From: an uncultured Bacteroides sp. | GTDB taxonomy: Bacteria; Bacteroidota; Bacteroidia; Bacteroidales; Bacteroidaceae | Reading direction: 5' to 3' | DNA length: 36,728 nt | NCBI GenBank assembly: GCA_949300425.1 | Contig: CASGED010000070.1 | Coordinates: 1-36,728, forward strand | Shown here: positions 7,833 to 17,123 of the stretch, piece after piece | How the letters are laid out: every line of letters starts with the position of its first letter | How positions within the stretch are numbered: position 1 is the first letter of the stretch | Position numbers and translations under genes: made by a program | The notes under the pieces: model-generated | Databases searched by the model: none | Told to the model about the DNA's origin: nothing | What the model saw: the letters and a program-made list of their open reading frames with translations, nothing else

Positions 7833-10682
7833 ATGATAAACGATTTACTCCCTCATCGCCATATAGGCATCCATAAAGAAGACGAAGCCGTGATGCTTCG
7901 CAAGATTGGAGTATCCAGTCTGGACGAGTTGATAGACAAGACATTACCGTCCGACATACGCCTGAAAGAGCCTCTGACTCTTCCCAAGCCCATGACCGAA
8001 TACGAGTTTGCTCAACACATTGCCTCCTTAGCCGCTAAGAATAAACTTTATACCACGTACATAGGCATGGGATGGTATGGTACTATCACTCCGGCTGTTA
8101 TCCAGCGCAATGTATTCGAGAACCCCGTGTGGTACACCTCCTACACGCCCTATCAGACGGAAGTGTCACAAGGACGTTTGGAGGCCCTGATGAACTTTCA
8201 AACCGCCGTGTGCGACCTGACGGGTATGCCCCTGGCCAACTGCTCCCTGTTGGATGAAGGTACGGCCGCGGCCGAAGCGGTCACCATGATGTACGCCCTG
8301 CGCACTCGTCCGCAACAAAAAGCCGGTGCCAATACCGTGTTTATAGACGAAAGCATCTTTCCGCAAACGTTGGCCGTCATGACTACCCGAGCCATTCCCC
8401 AAGGCATCTCCTTGCGTACAGGCAAGTTCAGCGAAGCCGAACTGACTCCGGATGTCTTTGCCTGCGTGCTTCAATATCCTAACTCCGACGGATGCGTGGA
8501 AGACTATCGCGCTTTCGTAGAGCGTGCCCACGAAGCCGGATGTAAAGTGGCCGTAGCCGCCGACATCTTGAGCCTCGCCCTGCTGACTCCTCCGGGTGAA
8601 TGGGGAGCGGACATCGTATTTGGCTCGACCCAACGTTTGGGCACACCGATGTTTTACGGAGGTCCTTCAGCCGCATACTTCGCAACCCTTGACGAGTATA
8701 AGCGCAACATGCCTGGACGCATTATCGGATGGTCAAAAGACAAATATGGAAAGCTCTGCTACCGTATGGCCTTGCAGACGCGTGAGCAACACATCAAGCG
8801 CGAGAAAGCCACTTCAAACATCTGTACCGCCCAAGCTCTCCTTGCCACTATGGCAGGCTTCTATGCCGTGTATCACGGTCAGGAAGGTATCCGCACCATA
8901 GCCCAACGTATCCATAGTATTACCGTATTCTTGGAGAAAGAACTGACAAAGCTTGGTTATCACCAACTCAATGCGCAATATTTCGACACCCTGCGTTTTG
9001 CCCTTCCCGAGCAAGTGTCCGTCGAACAGATACAAGCCGTGGCATTAAGCAAAGAAGTCAACCTGCGCTATTTCGAAAACAATGAAGTAGGCTTCAGCAT
9101 AGACGAAACCACCGATATTGCCGGTGTCAACGTTCTGCTTTCCATCTTTGCCATAGCCGCCGAAAAGGATTGGGAAAAGGTCAACGATGTGCCCGATGGA
9201 TGTACCATAGCTTCCGCCTTGCGCCGCCAAAGCCCGTACTTGGCGCACGAAGTATTCTGCAAGTATCACACGGAGACCGAAATGATGCGCTACATCAAGC
9301 GCCTCGACCGCAAGGACATCTCCTTGGCTCACTCCATGATTTCGCTCGGCTCGTGCACTATGAAGCTCAATGCGGCCGCCGAGATGCTTCCCTTGAGCCG
9401 TCCCGAATTCATGAACCTCCATCCCTTGGTGCCCGAAGATCAGGCAGAAGGCTATACCGAGCTGATAGATAACCTCTGTGAGGAACTAAAAGTCATCACG
9501 GGCATGGCGGGTGTAAGCCTTCAACCCAACTCGGGAGCTGCGGGCGAATACACCGGCCTTCGCGTCATCCGAGCCTATTTGGAAAGCATAGGACAGGGAA
9601 ACCGCAACAAAATCCTGATACCAGCCTCGGCTCATGGAACCAATCCCGCCAGCTGTGTGCAAGCCGGATTTACCCCCGTGACCTGTGCGTGCGACGAACA
9701 TGGTAACGTAGACATGAACGACCTGCGCCAAAAAGCGGAAGAGAATCGTGACGAGCTTGCCGCTCTCATGATAACTTACCCATCTACGCATGGCATCTTC
9801 GAGACGGAAATCGCAGAGATATGCCGCATCATCCACGCCTGCGGTGCGCAAGTCTATATGGACGGCGCCAACATGAATGCCCAGGTAGGCCTCACTAGCC
9901 CCGGCTTTATCGGTGCGGATGTTTGCCACCTGAATCTGCACAAGACTTTCGCTTCCCCTCACGGTGGAGGAGGTCCTGGCGTAGGTCCCATTTGCGTAGC
10001 CCCTCATTTGGTGCCTTTCCTTCCAGGACACGCCAACTGGGGTAACGCCACAAACGAAGTATCTTCCGCACCCTACGGTAGTGCTGGTATTCTACCCATT
10101 ACCTACGGCTACATCCGCATGATGGGAGCCGAAGGTCTGACACGTGCCACAAAGATTGCCATCCTTAATGCGAATTACTTGGCCGCCTGTTTGCAAGACA
10201 CTTACGGCATTGTCTACCGAGGTGCGCAAGGTTTCGTAGGTCATGAAATGATATTGGAGTGCCGCAAGTTGCACGAAGAGACGGGCATCAGCGAGAATGA
10301 CATCGCCAAACGCCTCATGGATTACGGCTATCACGCCCCCACCCTCTCCTTCCCTGTGCATGGCACGCTGATGATAGAACCTACCGAAAGCGAAAGCCTG
10401 GCCGAACTGGATAACTTTGTAGACGTGATGCTTCACATTTGGGAAGAGATACAAGAGGTGAAAGAAGGACGTGCGGACAAGGTAGACAACGTGTTGCTCA
10501 ATGCTCCACATCCCGAATACGAGGTGGTAGCCGATCAATGGGAACATAGCTATACCCGTCAAAAAGCCGCTTATCCTACCGAAGCCGTACGTGAAAACAA
10601 GTTTTGGATAAATGTCGCCCGCGTAGATAATACCTTAGGCGACCGCAAGTTGCTTGCTACCCGTTACGGTAAGTTTGAATAA
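7833..10682 (+). CDS. gcvP: Glycine dehydrogenase (aminomethyl-transferring), single-chain P-protein
   Basis: The 949-aa protein is the P-protein of the glycine cleavage system. It decarboxylates glycine with PLP and passes the aminomethyl group to lipoyl-GcvH. The two half-domains found as separate GcvPA/GcvPB subunits in some bacteria are fused here. The N-terminal half begins HRHIGIHKEDEAVMLRKIG. The C-terminal half carries the PLP lysine in HLNLHKTFASPHGGGGPG (Lys704), plus QPNSGAAGEYTGL and AHGTNPASC. Length is typical of the fused form. gcvT and gcvH are not in the window, so they must be encoded elsewhere. Two hairpins downstream (10713-10789 and 10845-10901) end the transcript. Confidence 0.97.
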   Translation: MINDLLPHRHIGIHKEDEAVMLRKIGVSSLDELIDKTLPSDIRLKEPLTLPKPMTEYEFAQHIASLAAKNKLYTTYIGMGWYGTITPAVIQRNVFENPVWYTSYTPYQTEVSQGRLEALMNFQTAVCDLTGMPLANCSLLDEGTAAAEAVTMMYALRTRPQQKAGANTVFIDESIFPQTLAVMTTRAIPQGISLRTGKFSEAELTPDVFACVLQYPNSDGCVEDYRAFVERAHEAGCKVAVAADILSLALLTPPGEWGADIVFGSTQRLGTPMFYGGPSAAYFATLDEYKRNMPGRIIGWSKDKYGKLCYRMALQTREQHIKREKATSNICTAQALLATMAGFYAVYHGQEGIRTIAQRIHSITVFLEKELTKLGYHQLNAQYFDTLRFALPEQVSVEQIQAVALSKEVNLRYFENNEVGFSIDETTDIAGVNVLLSIFAIAAEKDWEKVNDVPDGCTIASALRRQSPYLAHEVFCKYHTETEMMRYIKRLDRKDISLAHSMISLGSCTMKLNAAAEMLPLSRPEFMNLHPLVPEDQAEGYTELIDNLCEELKVITGMAGVSLQPNSGAAGEYTGLRVIRAYLESIGQGNRNKILIPASAHGTNPASCVQAGFTPVTCACDEHGNVDMNDLRQKAEENRDELAALMITYPSTHGIFETEIAEICRIIHACGAQVYMDGANMNAQVGLTSPGFIGADVCHLNLHKTFASPHGGGGPGVGPICVAPHLVPFLPGHANWGNATNEVSSAPYGSAGILPITYGYIRMMGAEGLTRATKIAILNANYLAACLQDTYGIVYRGAQGFVGHEMILECRKLHEETGISENDIAKRLMDYGYHAPTLSFPVHGTLMIEPTESESLAELDNFVDVMLHIWEEIQEVKEGRADKVDNVLLNAPHPEYEVVADQWEHSYTRQKAAYPTEAVRENKFWINVARVDNTLGDRKLLATRYGKFE

Positions 10683-10712
10683 CACTAAAAAACAAGAACT
10701 AAAAATCGAACT

Positions 10713-10789
10713 CAGAGACATGAGGAAGTAGAGATTATTTTTTGTAAGCACAAAGAATAAAACTCAGCTTCTTCATGTCTCTGTTTTTT
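10713..10789 (+). terminator. Rho-independent-like terminator of the gcvP transcript
   Basis: CAGAGACATGAGGAAG at 10713-10728 pairs with CTTCTTCATGTCTCTG at 10768-10783. The 16-bp stem has one G-U pair and a 39-nt loop, and is followed at once by TTTTTTG. It begins 30 nt after the gcvP stop. Confidence 0.75.
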
Positions 10790-10844
10790 GCCGAGTACCA
10801 GTTGTTGTAGAGGTATGAAAAATATATAAAATTCTCACTGAAAC

Positions 10845-10901
10845 TTAAACAAAATAATCCCCGCCTCCAATTTGTCAGGAAACGGGGATTATTTTGTTTA
10901 A
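10845..10901. terminator. Bidirectional terminator between gcvP and V-ATPase K
   Basis: TTAAACAAAATAATCCCCG (10845-10863) and CGGGGATTATTTTGTTTAA (10883-10901) form a perfect 19-bp stem with a 19-nt loop. The CCCCG/CGGGG base next to the loop and the A/T outer arms give a U-rich tail on either strand. It therefore fits both the converging gcvP transcript and the end of the V-ATPase operon. Confidence 0.85.
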
Positions 10902-10922
10902 ACAGCTATTATGTACGTATTC

Positions 10923-11348
<426 letters not shown>

Positions 11349-11389
11349 TTAACTTTTTTATTTGTTTCTAATTCTATTATTCTATGTTC

Positions 11390-13219
11390 TTATTTATCTA
11401 CCGTCGCGAAGGGAGCGTAAGCATCGCCCTTGCCCTCGTAACCGGAGTTTTTGAAGTATTCCACAAACGTCAGACGCAAGGGGTGAACAAAGCCGCTCAG
11501 GCAGGACATGGCAATGTTCAGCGCATGGCCGAAGACCAATATCAGTCCGCAAGGCAGCCAGCCGATGAACGGGCCTGCCGCATCGTAGGTCATGAACGCC
11601 AGTTGGTTGAACACGCCGCCCAGCATACCGCCCGCCAAGCCCAAGGCGTAGAGACGGATGTAGGAAAGCGTATCGCCCGCCAAGCCCGTGGCCATGTTGT
11701 ACGTGTCCCACAAGCCCGCGCCGATGTTGGCGAAGACGTTGCGGTGCAGGTTGTTCAGCAGGTAGATGCCGATGGCGGCCACGCCTCCGATGATGATGAA
11801 CGACCACTGCGTGACTTGCGCCGAGATAATCTGGAAGAACGACAAGCCGCCCGTGCAGATGAAGCCTACCACCAGCAGCAGCCAGCCCCAGTCGCTCAGC
11901 GTCTCCTTGAAGCCATAGCGCGCGGTGTTGCAGATGGCTTTCACCGTCATGGCCAGGCAGATGTTTACCACACCGATGAGGAGCGACAACACCATGGCCT
12001 TGTCATACGTCGTGCCCTCTATCTTGCCGGCTATCATGTATTCCTTCATCCATGCGGGCAGGTCGGCATCGAAGAGGTTGACACCGAAGAACGTACCCAG
12101 CACGGCGCCGAATACGGTGGTGACAATACCCAGCGTGATGACCATGTTCATCATGCCCGCCAAGTCCTTGGACAGCTTCTTCTTCAGGATGAAGCCCAAG
12201 GCTATCAACGCCAAACCATAGCCCGAATCGCCTAAGCAGAAGGCGAAGAAGAGCGAGAAGAACGGCGCGATGATGGGCGTAGGGTCGAACTCCGAATAGT
12301 TGGGCATACCATACATCTTGGTCAGCACTTCGAACATGCGGGCAAAGGCATTGTTCTTCAGCTTGATGGGAGCACGGTCCTCCTTCGTGGCGGGGCGTAT
12401 GTCGTAGTAGACGCCGCTCTCGTCCAGCATCCGGCGGACTTCCGGCTCCACGTCTTCGGGAATCCAGCCCTCCAGCAATACGACGCTTCCTTCGGCCATC
12501 GGCTCGCTGTCCAGCTGCACCTTGCGCAGGTCGATGTCGCCCTGCAACAGGCGGTTGGCATACTCCAGGCCACGGTAATACATGAGGCAGAAATTGCCGA
12601 AGTTGAACTCCTCGGTCTCGATGTCGTCCAGCAAATCGCACTTCTTGTCCATCAACTCCGACAGGCTCAACCGGGGCAGGCGCAAAGGCTCCATGTCCAG
12701 TTCGGCCGGATGGGGCGTGACGGTGACGAAGCAGACGTGCCCGCCCTTCTGGCGGATGATGATGGCGTTGTAGTCCGTCTCCCAATCGGGGTCGTATTCA
12801 TTCTCCATGCAGTCGTAGAACTGGATGAACCAGCCCGCGTCGCGCAAGCGGGACACCACGTTCCAGTCGAAGTCGCCCCACGGCTCCAGCGCGGCAATGT
12901 CTTTCTCGCAGGCGGGAAGCTGTTGCTTCAGGTCCTGTATGTCGGCCTGGTATTTCTCGAAGCGTTCTACGATTTCGCCGCCCGTCATGTCCTTGCGGAC
13001 AATCTCGTCCGGCTTGCCGTCTCCAAAGTTGCGTTGCATGCCCAGCAGCACGTTTTTATACTGCGCGCGCTTCTGCAAGAGAGCCTGCAAGGCGGAGTCC
13101 ACTTCGCCGCGTTGGCGTTCCACCACGTGCACCACGCCCAAGCGGCGGATGCTGTCGAGGAACGACTCATATTCCTTGTGATAGACAAGGAACGTCAGCT
13201 TTTTCATTTTCGTAATCAT
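11390..13219 (-). CDS. atpI: V-type ATPase subunit I (a-subunit homologue)
   Basis: The 609-aa protein is the membrane stator that carries ions past the K ring. The N-terminal ~300 residues are a soluble, partly coiled-coil arm starting KMKKLTFLVYHKEYESFLDSI. The C-terminal part has about seven membrane helices, for example ITLGIVTTVFGAVLGTFFGV and FIIIGGVAAIGIYLL. SYIRLYALGLAGG contains the conserved arginine (about residue 522) that faces the proteolipid glutamate. Its start overlaps the stop of subunit D by 4 nt (ATGA), suggesting translational coupling. Starting at the fifth residue (Met) is also possible. Length is typical of bacterial subunit I. Confidence 0.95.
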   Translation of the reverse strand: MITKMKKLTFLVYHKEYESFLDSIRRLGVVHVVERQRGEVDSALQALLQKRAQYKNVLLGMQRNFGDGKPDEIVRKDMTGGEIVERFEKYQADIQDLKQQLPACEKDIAALEPWGDFDWNVVSRLRDAGWFIQFYDCMENEYDPDWETDYNAIIIRQKGGHVCFVTVTPHPAELDMEPLRLPRLSLSELMDKKCDLLDDIETEEFNFGNFCLMYYRGLEYANRLLQGDIDLRKVQLDSEPMAEGSVVLLEGWIPEDVEPEVRRMLDESGVYYDIRPATKEDRAPIKLKNNAFARMFEVLTKMYGMPNYSEFDPTPIIAPFFSLFFAFCLGDSGYGLALIALGFILKKKLSKDLAGMMNMVITLGIVTTVFGAVLGTFFGVNLFDADLPAWMKEYMIAGKIEGTTYDKAMVLSLLIGVVNICLAMTVKAICNTARYGFKETLSDWGWLLLVVGFICTGGLSFFQIISAQVTQWSFIIIGGVAAIGIYLLNNLHRNVFANIGAGLWDTYNMATGLAGDTLSYIRLYALGLAGGMLGGVFNQLAFMTYDAAGPFIGWLPCGLILVFGHALNIAMSCLSGFVHPLRLTFVEYFKNSGYEGKGDAYAPFATVDK

Positions 13220-13818
13220 GCCACGGCCTCCTTTCTCTGTTCCTGGTGAGACTTCATAATCTTCTGCGAAGACTTCGACAGGTTTTCTTCGTCCTCCATG
13301 AAGCGCTTTATCTTACGCAAGGCGTCCTGATAGCCGGGTATCTGCACCTTCTCGAAGAGGTTCACCTTCTGCGTCGTCTTCTTGCGGGCGTGTTCCAGCA
13401 GGTTGAGCTTGGCTTCGGTGAACTCGCGCTCGATGGCCGTGTGGGCCAGTTCTTTGAGCAGTTCCAGCCCGTCGGCATACCATTTGGGGGCGTTGAACAG
13501 GCTGTAGGGACGTATCTCGAAGTCCACATTCTCTAATTGAGGCACGCGCACGCCGGCTATCTTGCGCACCTCCAAGTGGACGTCGCTGACCTTTATCAAC
13601 GAGGGGTCGAACTCGTTCCAAAGGGCGAACATCGTCTCGTAGGCCTGTATGTCCCGTTCCAACCTCTCAGCCAGCGCGCGGGCGTCGGTCTTGCACCGCT
13701 TCACCTCCATGCGCAGGGCACTTTCCTTATTCTTAATAATAGGAAGCGTGCGCACGCGGACCTTCAGTTGCTTTTCCAACTGCTGGAGCGAGGTTTTGTT
13801 ATATTGAAACTTTATCAT
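13216..13818 (-). CDS. atpD: V-type ATPase subunit D (central shaft)
   Basis: The 200-aa protein is mostly alpha-helical coiled coil, as expected for the rotor shaft that passes through the A3B3 head. It starts MIKFQYNKTSLQQLEKQLKV and ends with a basic, glutamine-rich helix. The ATG at 13818 is chosen because the family-typical sequence begins there. The open frame extends upstream to 13971, but those residues are a read-through of the 22-nt repeat array and are probably not translated as part of D. A 191-nt gap separates it from subunit B, the largest gap inside this operon, and its stop overlaps the start of subunit I. Confidence 0.92.
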   Translation of the reverse strand: MIKFQYNKTSLQQLEKQLKVRVRTLPIIKNKESALRMEVKRCKTDARALAERLERDIQAYETMFALWNEFDPSLIKVSDVHLEVRKIAGVRVPQLENVDFEIRPYSLFNAPKWYADGLELLKELAHTAIEREFTEAKLNLLEHARKKTTQKVNLFEKVQIPGYQDALRKIKRFMEDEENLSKSSQKIMKSHQEQRKEAVA

Positions 13819-13884
13819 ACGACTTATTAGTAATATCGTTTTACAATCCGTTACTTCCGGCAAGGGGGTCTCAAGAAGGTCATT

Positions 13885-13969
13885 GACACTTCTGATAAGT
13901 GTGTCCGACACTTCTGATAAGTGTCCGTGACACTTCTGATAGGTGTCTATGACACTTCTGATAAGTGTC
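13885..13969. repeat. Four tandem 19-nt palindromes with a 22-nt period, between atpB and atpD
   Basis: Four units start at 13885, 13907, 13929 and 13951, exactly 22 nt apart. The consensus is GACACTTCTGATAAGTGTC, a 7-bp palindrome arm on each side of CTGAT. Unit 1 ends in G instead of C, and unit 3 has AGG for AAG. The spacers are TCC, CGT and TAT. The array lies between the B stop and the D start inside one operon. A further small hairpin (CCCT/AGGG) follows at 13975-13987. No promoter-like box was found between the array and D. Confidence 0.95.
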
Positions 13970-14009
13970 AATCCCCCTCCAGAAGGGTCTCTGGATGGTC
14001 TTTGAGGCC

Positions 14010-15332
14010 TTATGCCTTGGGCCAGTATTCGTCCATGAGGTCTTTCTTAATATTTACCTCTTCGGGCTTGAAATATTTGCCGAACAACGACCAGGCGACG
14101 TCGAGCATCTGCGTGGTGTCCACGTTGACGTCGATGGCCAGCAACTGGTTGGAGTAGTCTTTGGCGAAGGCCAGCGTACGTTCGTCGTAGTTGGTCAGGT
14201 CGAAACCGTTCTCCAGCTTCGTTTTGGCGTTGGCGGCATCGGCATAGAGGCGGACGGCGGCGTTCATCACCTGCGGATGGTCGCGGCGGGTCTTCTTGCC
14301 GGTGACAAGCTGCTTCAAGCGGGACAGGGAGCGGAAGGGGTCGATGATGACCTTGCCGATGTCGCTGTCGCGGCGCAGGAAGAGCTGGCCTTCGGTGATG
14401 TAACCGGTGTTGTCGGGCACGGCGTGCGTGATGTCTCCTCCCGAAAGGGTGGTCACGGCGATGATGGTGATGGAGCCTCCCGTGGGGAATTGCACGGCCT
14501 TCTCGTATATCTTGGCCAAGTCGGAGTAGAGCGAACCGGGCATGGAGTCCTTCGAGGGGATTTGATCCATACGGTTGGACACGATGGCCAGGGCGTCGGC
14601 ATAGGAGGTCATGTCGGTCAGCAGGACGAGCACCTTCTCGTTCTTCTCCACGGCGAAGTATTCGGCGGCGGTCAGCGCCATGTCGGGCACCAGGAGTCGC
14701 TCTACGGGCGGGTTCTCGGTGGTGTTCACGAAGCTGACGATGCGGTCCAGCGCACCTGCGTTGGAGAATACGTTCTTGAAGTATAGGTAGTCATCGTTGG
14801 TCATACCCATGCCGCCGAGGATGATTTTGTCCGTCTTGGCGCGCATGGCCACGGTAGCCATCACTTCGTTGAACGGCTGGTCGGGGTCGGCGAAGAAGGG
14901 AATCTTCTGGCCGGACACCAAGGTGTTATTTAAGTCGATGCCGGCAATACCGGTGGCTATCAGTTCGGAGGGCTGCTTGCGGCGCACGGGGTTGACGGAC
15001 GGACCGCCAATCTCCACTTCCTTGCCTTCTATCTCCGGTCCTCCGTCGATGGGTTGGCCAAAGGCGTTGAAGAAGCGTCCGGCCAGCTGGTCGCTCACCT
15101 TCAGCGTAGGCGACTTGCCCAGGAATACCACTTCGGCATTGGTGGGGATGCCTTCGGTGCCTTCGAATACCTGCAAAGTCACATCGTCTCCGGCAATCTT
15201 CACCACCTGTGCCAGCTTGCCGTTGACGGTTGCCAACTCGTCATACCCCACGCCCGTGGCCTTGAGCGAACACGTGGCCTTGGTAATCTGAGTTATCTTG
15301 GTATATATCTTTTGAAATGCTTTTGTTGCCAT
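14010..15332 (-). CDS. atpB: V-type ATPase subunit B (non-catalytic head subunit)
   Basis: The 440-aa protein forms the A3B3 head with subunit A. It has the alpha/beta ATPase fold but no Walker A glycine loop: SGQKIPFFADPDQPFNEV stands at that place, as expected for the non-catalytic subunit. The family signature SITIIAVTTLSGGDITHAVPD is followed by NTGYITEGQ. DSMPGSLYSDLAKIYEKA and FRSLSRLKQL are other B-subunit landmarks. Length is close to other bacterial V-type B subunits. It is 12 nt downstream of subunit A and followed by the palindrome array that precedes D. Confidence 0.96.
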   Translation of the reverse strand: MATKAFQKIYTKITQITKATCSLKATGVGYDELATVNGKLAQVVKIAGDDVTLQVFEGTEGIPTNAEVVFLGKSPTLKVSDQLAGRFFNAFGQPIDGGPEIEGKEVEIGGPSVNPVRRKQPSELIATGIAGIDLNNTLVSGQKIPFFADPDQPFNEVMATVAMRAKTDKIILGGMGMTNDDYLYFKNVFSNAGALDRIVSFVNTTENPPVERLLVPDMALTAAEYFAVEKNEKVLVLLTDMTSYADALAIVSNRMDQIPSKDSMPGSLYSDLAKIYEKAVQFPTGGSITIIAVTTLSGGDITHAVPDNTGYITEGQLFLRRDSDIGKVIIDPFRSLSRLKQLVTGKKTRRDHPQVMNAAVRLYADAANAKTKLENGFDLTNYDERTLAFAKDYSNQLLAIDVNVDTTQMLDVAWSLFGKYFKPEEVNIKKDLMDEYWPKA

Positions 15333-15344
15333 AACTTATCTTTT

Positions 15345-17099
15345 TTATTTCTTTCGTTCATCCAACAATTGCTGCAACTGGCGGCGGAACTCCTCGTACT
15401 GTTCGGACTTATAGGGCGAGTAGTTCATCTGCTTGCAGATATTAATCATCTTCTTGAAGTAGTCCATGACCTCGTTGAAGTTATCGAACTCGAAGTCCGT
15501 GTGGCAGATGTCGATGACCATGTTCAAGATGTCCTCCTGACGCTCCATGGGCGTCACGGCATCCACTTCGTCGAAGGCGTCCTGCTGCAGGATAACGAAG
15601 TCTATCAACTCCGATTTCCAGAAGATGACGTGATAGTCTACGGGCACGCCGTCATCGCCCAGGATGTTGATTTGCTCGGCAATCTCCTTACCACGTTGCA
15701 GACGGGTCTTTATCTCGTTCACCTTGCCCAGCCACTCGGCGTTGATGCGTTTGGTGATATAATCCTCAAATTCGGGATATTCGATGTATTTCGAGTAGGA
15801 CTCGATGGGGTTGACGGCAGGATAACGCTTCTTGTCCGCACGGTCTTGCTCCAAGGCGTAGAAGCATCGGGCCACCTTCTTGGTGTTTTCGGTCACAGGT
15901 TCCTTCAGGTTACCACCGGCGGGCGACACGGTTCCGATGAAGGTGATGGAGCCGGTCTCACCATTATTTAATATGACATAGCCCGCCCGTCCGTAGAAGT
16001 TGGAGATGATGGATGAAAGGTCCATCGGGAAAGCATCGGGGCCGGGAAGTTCCTCCATACGGTTGGACATCTCACGCAAAGCCTGCGCCCAACGGGATGT
16101 GGAGTCGGCCATCAGCAACACCTTCAAGCCCATGCTGCGGTAATACTCGGCAATGGTCATGGCGGTGTAGACGGAAGCCTCGCGGGCAGCCACGGGCATG
16201 TTCGACGTATTGGCGATGATGATGGTACGTTCCATCAGCTTGCGGCCTGTATGCGGGTCCACCAGTTCGGGGAATTCGGTGAAGATTTCCACCACCTCGT
16301 TGGCACGTTCACCGCAGGCGGCTATGATTACGATGTCAGCCTCCGCCTGTTTCGAGATGGCGTGTTGCAGCACTGTCTTACCCGTACCGAAGGGGCCGGG
16401 GATGAAGCCCGTTCCGCCTTCCACAATGGGGTTCACGGTGTCGATGACGCGCACGCCCGTCTCCAGCAACTTGAAGGGGCGTGGTTTCTCCTTATAGTTG
16501 GTCATGGCACGCTTCACGGGCCACTTCTGTATCATGTTGACGGGTACCTCTGTTCCGTCCTCTGCGGTGAGCACGGCCACGGTGTCCTCGATGGTGTAAT
16601 CGCCTTCGGGCACGACGGACTTCACGGTGCATACGCCCTGCTGGGTGAAGGGCGCCATAATCTTCAGCGGCTGGAAGTTCTCCTCCACCTGCCCCAGCCA
16701 TGCCGAGGCTTCCACCTTGTCGCCCGCCTTTACCAAGGGGACGAAGTGCCACTTGCGCTCCTTGTCCAGCGGATAGGTGTACTGGCCGCGCTTCAGGAAG
16801 ACGCCTTCCATCTTGTCGAGGTCGTTCTGCAGACCATCGTAATTCTTCGACAACATGCCCGGTCCTAAGGTCACTTCGAGCATGTGTCCGGTAAATTCGG
16901 CTTCGGCGCCCACCTTCAGCCCGCGGGTGCTCTCGAACACCTGCACATAAGCCTGGGAGCCTACCACCTTGATAACCTCGGCCATCAGACGGTCGCCTCC
17001 CGTTGAGATGTAGCAAATCTCGTTCTGGGCCACCGGTCCGTCCACCACAAGGGTTACCATGTTGGCGATAACGCCACTAACAGTTCCTTTTGTTGCCAT
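15345..17099 (-). CDS. atpA: V-type ATPase subunit A (catalytic)
   Basis: The 584-aa protein is the ATP-hydrolysing head subunit. The Walker A loop GPFGTGKT is at 235-242. The extra non-homologous insertion typical of A subunits lies roughly at residues 110-185. The Walker B region is LKVLLMADSTSRWAQALREM, followed by SFYGRAGYV-like NFYGRAGYV. Length agrees with archaeal and bacterial A subunits. It is 24 nt downstream of the DUF2764 gene and 12 nt upstream of subunit B, so head subunits are made together. The enzyme may synthesise or hydrolyse ATP; the K-ring layout favours pumping. Confidence 0.97.
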   Translation of the reverse strand: MATKGTVSGVIANMVTLVVDGPVAQNEICYISTGGDRLMAEVIKVVGSQAYVQVFESTRGLKVGAEAEFTGHMLEVTLGPGMLSKNYDGLQNDLDKMEGVFLKRGQYTYPLDKERKWHFVPLVKAGDKVEASAWLGQVEENFQPLKIMAPFTQQGVCTVKSVVPEGDYTIEDTVAVLTAEDGTEVPVNMIQKWPVKRAMTNYKEKPRPFKLLETGVRVIDTVNPIVEGGTGFIPGPFGTGKTVLQHAISKQAEADIVIIAACGERANEVVEIFTEFPELVDPHTGRKLMERTIIIANTSNMPVAAREASVYTAMTIAEYYRSMGLKVLLMADSTSRWAQALREMSNRMEELPGPDAFPMDLSSIISNFYGRAGYVILNNGETGSITFIGTVSPAGGNLKEPVTENTKKVARCFYALEQDRADKKRYPAVNPIESYSKYIEYPEFEDYITKRINAEWLGKVNEIKTRLQRGKEIAEQINILGDDGVPVDYHVIFWKSELIDFVILQQDAFDEVDAVTPMERQEDILNMVIDICHTDFEFDNFNEVMDYFKKMINICKQMNYSPYKSEQYEEFRRQLQQLLDERKK

Positions 17100-17123
17100 A
17101 TTATATAGGTATTTATCTTATTC

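Noticed and set aside
11384-12235. 283-aa plus-strand frame over V-ATPase subunit I
   Set aside because: Antisense to a well-supported gene, rich in Gln, Arg and His as expected for a shadow frame.
13885-13969. CRISPR array reading of the tandem palindromes
   Set aside because: Spacers are only 3 nt, units are 19 nt and no cas gene is nearby.
13819-13971. Upstream extension of the atpD frame, starting MTLIRSVIDTYQK
   Set aside because: It is a translation of the 22-nt palindrome array, whose period is not a multiple of three, and the conserved D-subunit sequence begins only at 13818.
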